Assembly: GCF_003946605.1 (NCBI RefSeq)
Contig: NZ_RHOQ01000003.1
Coordinates: 1-64,000, forward strand
Source of the DNA: Companilactobacillus baiquanensis
GTDB lineage: Bacteria; Bacillota; Bacilli; Lactobacillales; Lactobacillaceae
DNA length: 64,000 nucleotides
Direction: 5' to 3'
Positions 61,876 through 64,000 of the stretch are shown in pieces (position 1 is the stretch's first letter; every line of letters starts with the position of its first letter). The notes under the pieces are model-generated. The model was not told where the DNA came from, did not search any database, and saw only the letters and a list, made by a program, of their open reading frames with translations. A program made the position numbers and the translations under genes.

Positions 61876-63882
61876 ATGCAACTTAAACATATCTCGAATA
61901 AAAAACTATTCGCAATCTCCTTACTTTCTTTTTCTAGTGGTTTGGCTCTATTTGGAAGTGTCAATGTCGCCAACGCTGATACGGTAGGCGATGAATCTAA
62001 TCAATCGTCCGTTTCTGAAGTGGGTCAAACTAATAATGCGGCTACAAAGGTACAGTCTAATCCTAGTACTTCTAATAAAACAGACGATAATGTCGATACT
62101 AATAATGAATCAAATGTAAATCAGGGTACAAAAGTAAATAACAATTCCGATTCAACTGAAACTAGTGCTCCGGTTCAAACTAGTGCTAATAGCAGAGCAT
62201 CTATATCGCAAGCTGTTGCCCAAGCTCCAGTTTCAAATAATAATGCAACGACAGCATCAGATGCGACTGCACAAGCACCGGTTCAATCTGATGCTACTAA
62301 TAGTACAAATTTTGAAATTCCAGAAGGTACTCCAGCAGATCAGCAAGGTACTTTACAAGGTGAAAATGGTGAAGTTGGTAGTTCTTGGTATTTAGCTGAT
62401 GATGGAATAACTGATGATGATGTAGATAATGGTAAGGTCTTAAATATTGGCCCTGGTATAGTTGGTAATCCCATTTTTGACGATACTACTAAAGCCACTG
62501 AACCTGATTCTGATGGGGTTTGGGCAAATTATAAGTATGCCGGTGATATAACTAGCATAGACTTTCAAAAAGGTGCAATTGCAGGAACATCCTTGGCAAA
62601 ATATTTTGGAGATCTGCAATCTTTGATAAATATTAATACCGCGGACCTAGACGTTTCCAATACTACTGATTTTTCTAGTATGTTTTTATATGACAAAAGT
62701 CTTAAAAGTTTAGATATTTCAAATTGGACAAATAATAAAGGGGCTACATTTAATTCATTTGCACAATATTGTGGATTTGAAAATGTTAATTTGTCTGGTG
62801 TATCTCTGACTAATATTAGTGCCTTAAGAATGTTTGCAGGTGACGGTAATTTAACAAATATTGATTTTGATGGTGCTTCGATAAGTGTGGCTAATGCTGG
62901 TAGTATGTTTTCTGAAGATGAAAACCTCAAGAGTGTTGATTTGACTGTATTTACAATTCCCTTTGGTACTGATGTTGATGGAATGTTAGGTGATTTATCT
63001 GGATTAAGATTTATTAAAGTTAATAAAGATACAATTATAGATAGTACTTTACTAGATGTAGACGAGATGAGCCCTTCTGAAGATCCAAATTGGACTAGTT
63101 GGACTGGTTGGACCAATGAAGGCGGTTTTAATTTGTTTGTTACAGATAAGGAATTATTTGCAGCTTATGATGGTACTGGTACAAATCCTGAGGCTACAAC
63201 GACGACTTTGAGGCTTACGTCTGATCCGGCTGTTAGTTACACCGTAAACTATTATGATGATTCAACTAAAAAATTATTGGGTAAATTGGAAGGTACCGGG
63301 ATTGAAGGCGGAGTTTTACCATTAAATCCTGATTATGAAGGCTATGAAACTACTGTAACTGATGGTTCTACTTCTGTTACATTATCCCCAGAAGATGGAA
63401 CTTCTAACATTATTCGTGATTTTTACTTAAAGCCAATTCCTACTAATAATGGTGGAGGCTCAAATTCTTCAGGAAGTTCAACTTCAACAACGTTAAAAGA
63501 TCAAGATATCAATACAACTACTAACGTTGTTAACTTATATGACGCTAATGGTAAATTGGTTACTAATCGTGGTTTGAGTATTAATTCATCATGGAAGAGT
63601 GATGTTGAATATTATTCCAATGGCGTACTTTACTATCGTGTTTCAAGTGATGAGTATGTTAAAGCAAGTGATGTTTATGTTTATACTGATAATCTTGCCA
63701 ACATAAAAGTCAACGCTGATCAAAAGGGTGATTTGGTAGATTATTTAGGAGCAGAACTAGATCGTAAACTTGGTTCCGGTAGTGAGTGGAAGACTGACAA
63801 AATTGCTCTTATTAACGGTAAAAAGTATTATCGAGTTTCAACTGATGAATTTATTTTGGCTGATGAGGTTGCTGAATATTAA
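61876..63882 (+). CDS. BspA-type LRR surface protein with MucBP and SLAP domains
   Basis: A 668-residue secreted protein. ATG 61876 (TTGGAGGG upstream) gives a signal peptide ending VANADT. Then come a Ser/Thr/Asn/Gln linker (about 35-155), a DUF285/BspA-like leucine-rich region (SMFLYDKSLKSLDISNWTNNKG...; about 215-390), a MucBP-like segment (VSYTVNYYDDSTKKLLG; about 450-520) and two SLAP repeats at the end (VNLYDANGKLVTNRGL..; ALINGKKYYRVSTDEFILADEV). DUF285 proteins are linked to adhesion. The SLAP part is close to that of the pseudogene at 10552, so they share wall-anchoring. Confidence 0.9.
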   Translation: MQLKHISNKKLFAISLLSFSSGLALFGSVNVANADTVGDESNQSSVSEVGQTNNAATKVQSNPSTSNKTDDNVDTNNESNVNQGTKVNNNSDSTETSAPVQTSANSRASISQAVAQAPVSNNNATTASDATAQAPVQSDATNSTNFEIPEGTPADQQGTLQGENGEVGSSWYLADDGITDDDVDNGKVLNIGPGIVGNPIFDDTTKATEPDSDGVWANYKYAGDITSIDFQKGAIAGTSLAKYFGDLQSLININTADLDVSNTTDFSSMFLYDKSLKSLDISNWTNNKGATFNSFAQYCGFENVNLSGVSLTNISALRMFAGDGNLTNIDFDGASISVANAGSMFSEDENLKSVDLTVFTIPFGTDVDGMLGDLSGLRFIKVNKDTIIDSTLLDVDEMSPSEDPNWTSWTGWTNEGGFNLFVTDKELFAAYDGTGTNPEATTTTLRLTSDPAVSYTVNYYDDSTKKLLGKLEGTGIEGGVLPLNPDYEGYETTVTDGSTSVTLSPEDGTSNIIRDFYLKPIPTNNGGGSNSSGSSTSTTLKDQDINTTTNVVNLYDANGKLVTNRGLSINSSWKSDVEYYSNGVLYYRVSSDEYVKASDVYVYTDNLANIKVNADQKGDLVDYLGAELDRKLGSGSEWKTDKIALINGKKYYRVSTDEFILADEVAEY

Positions 63883-63893
63883 TGAATCTCTTT

Positions 63894-63921
63894 AAGACTT
63901 ACGAAAGTAAGTCTTTTTTTT
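63894..63921 (+). terminator. Terminator of the BspA-type gene
   Basis: AAGACTTAC-GAAA-GTAAGTCTT with seven Ts; same GAAA tetraloop design as 61774. The last 80 bases of the window hold no recognisable feature. Confidence 0.92.
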
Positions 63922-64000
63922 AATATTTTATTTTGTATTCAGAATATAGTATTTATATTTTTATATTTTGCTTATATAGGAGTATGATAATAAGAATTAA

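Noticed and set aside
62565..63116. 183-codon open frame antisense to the BspA-type gene
   Set aside because: The repetitive LRR coding on the + strand explains it; no ribosome site or domain.

Overview
The window is a continuous, AT-rich chromosomal segment of a Gram-positive lactic acid bacterium. Supporting signs are a xylulose-5-phosphate/fructose-6-phosphate phosphoketolase, a T-box leader, TTG starts behind strong Shine-Dalgarno sequences, secreted proteins ending in SLAP (surface-layer-associated) domains, a penicillin-V-acylase/bile-salt-hydrolase family enzyme and a D-aspartate ligase-like ATP-grasp enzyme (Lys-D-Asp type peptidoglycan). The family is Lactobacillaceae; a Companilactobacillus-like species is my best inference but is not proven by the sequence alone.

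Layout. 1-0.6 kb: an IS200/IS605 element (tnpA, and the first codons of a divergent tnpB cut by the window edge). 0.7-2.6 kb: a pair of PH-domain membrane proteins. 2.7-4.5 kb: metY under a T-box leader, with a 36-codon ORF between the T-box and metY. 4.5-10 kb: Dyp peroxidase, an Ntn amidase, and a GntR regulator with phosphoketolase xpkA; a shared palindrome lies in front of both. 10.5-12.6 kb: a SLAP surface-protein gene broken by two in-frame stops. 13-24 kb: protein phosphatase, glycerate kinase, UspA, tag, an ABC pair, GNAT, phosphoesterase, asnB, D-aspartate ligase, UspA. 24-38 kb: pepO, MFS, ABC exporters, and a MerR-controlled cupin/SDR pair. 38-49 kb: aquaporin, dehydrogenase, a serine biosynthesis operon (serC-serA) behind an attenuator with a serine-rich leader peptide, then carAB. 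49-57 kb: a small toxin-like peptide locus, a hydrolase, menaquinone genes (menB-menE, divergent menI) and an amino-acid permease. 57-64 kb: an AlbA_2/ATPase protein followed by a 10-bp tandem repeat, a lipoprotein, a DUF1659/DUF2922 pair, an S-layer-like protein and a BspA-type SLAP protein.

The most striking structure is not a gene. At least eleven intergenic copies of a repeat of about 160-175 bp (called CLR here) each fold into a long outer stem plus three internal hairpins, a cloverleaf-like four-way junction. Arm sequences differ between copies but remain complementary, while certain mismatches and junction bases are constant. A second family of about 110 bp (called LHR here; four full copies and one partial) is a long single hairpin with a conserved internal loop. 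Nearly all copies sit just after a gene's stop codon in the same orientation as that gene. I do not recognise either family.

How genes work together: asnB next to the D-Asp ligase suggests assembly and amidation of the peptidoglycan cross-bridge; serC/serA with the divergent histidine phosphatase may complete serine synthesis; MerR, cupin and SDR form one regulated unit; menE, menB and menI cover three consecutive menaquinone steps. All functions are homology judgements by eye; no searches or folding programs were run.
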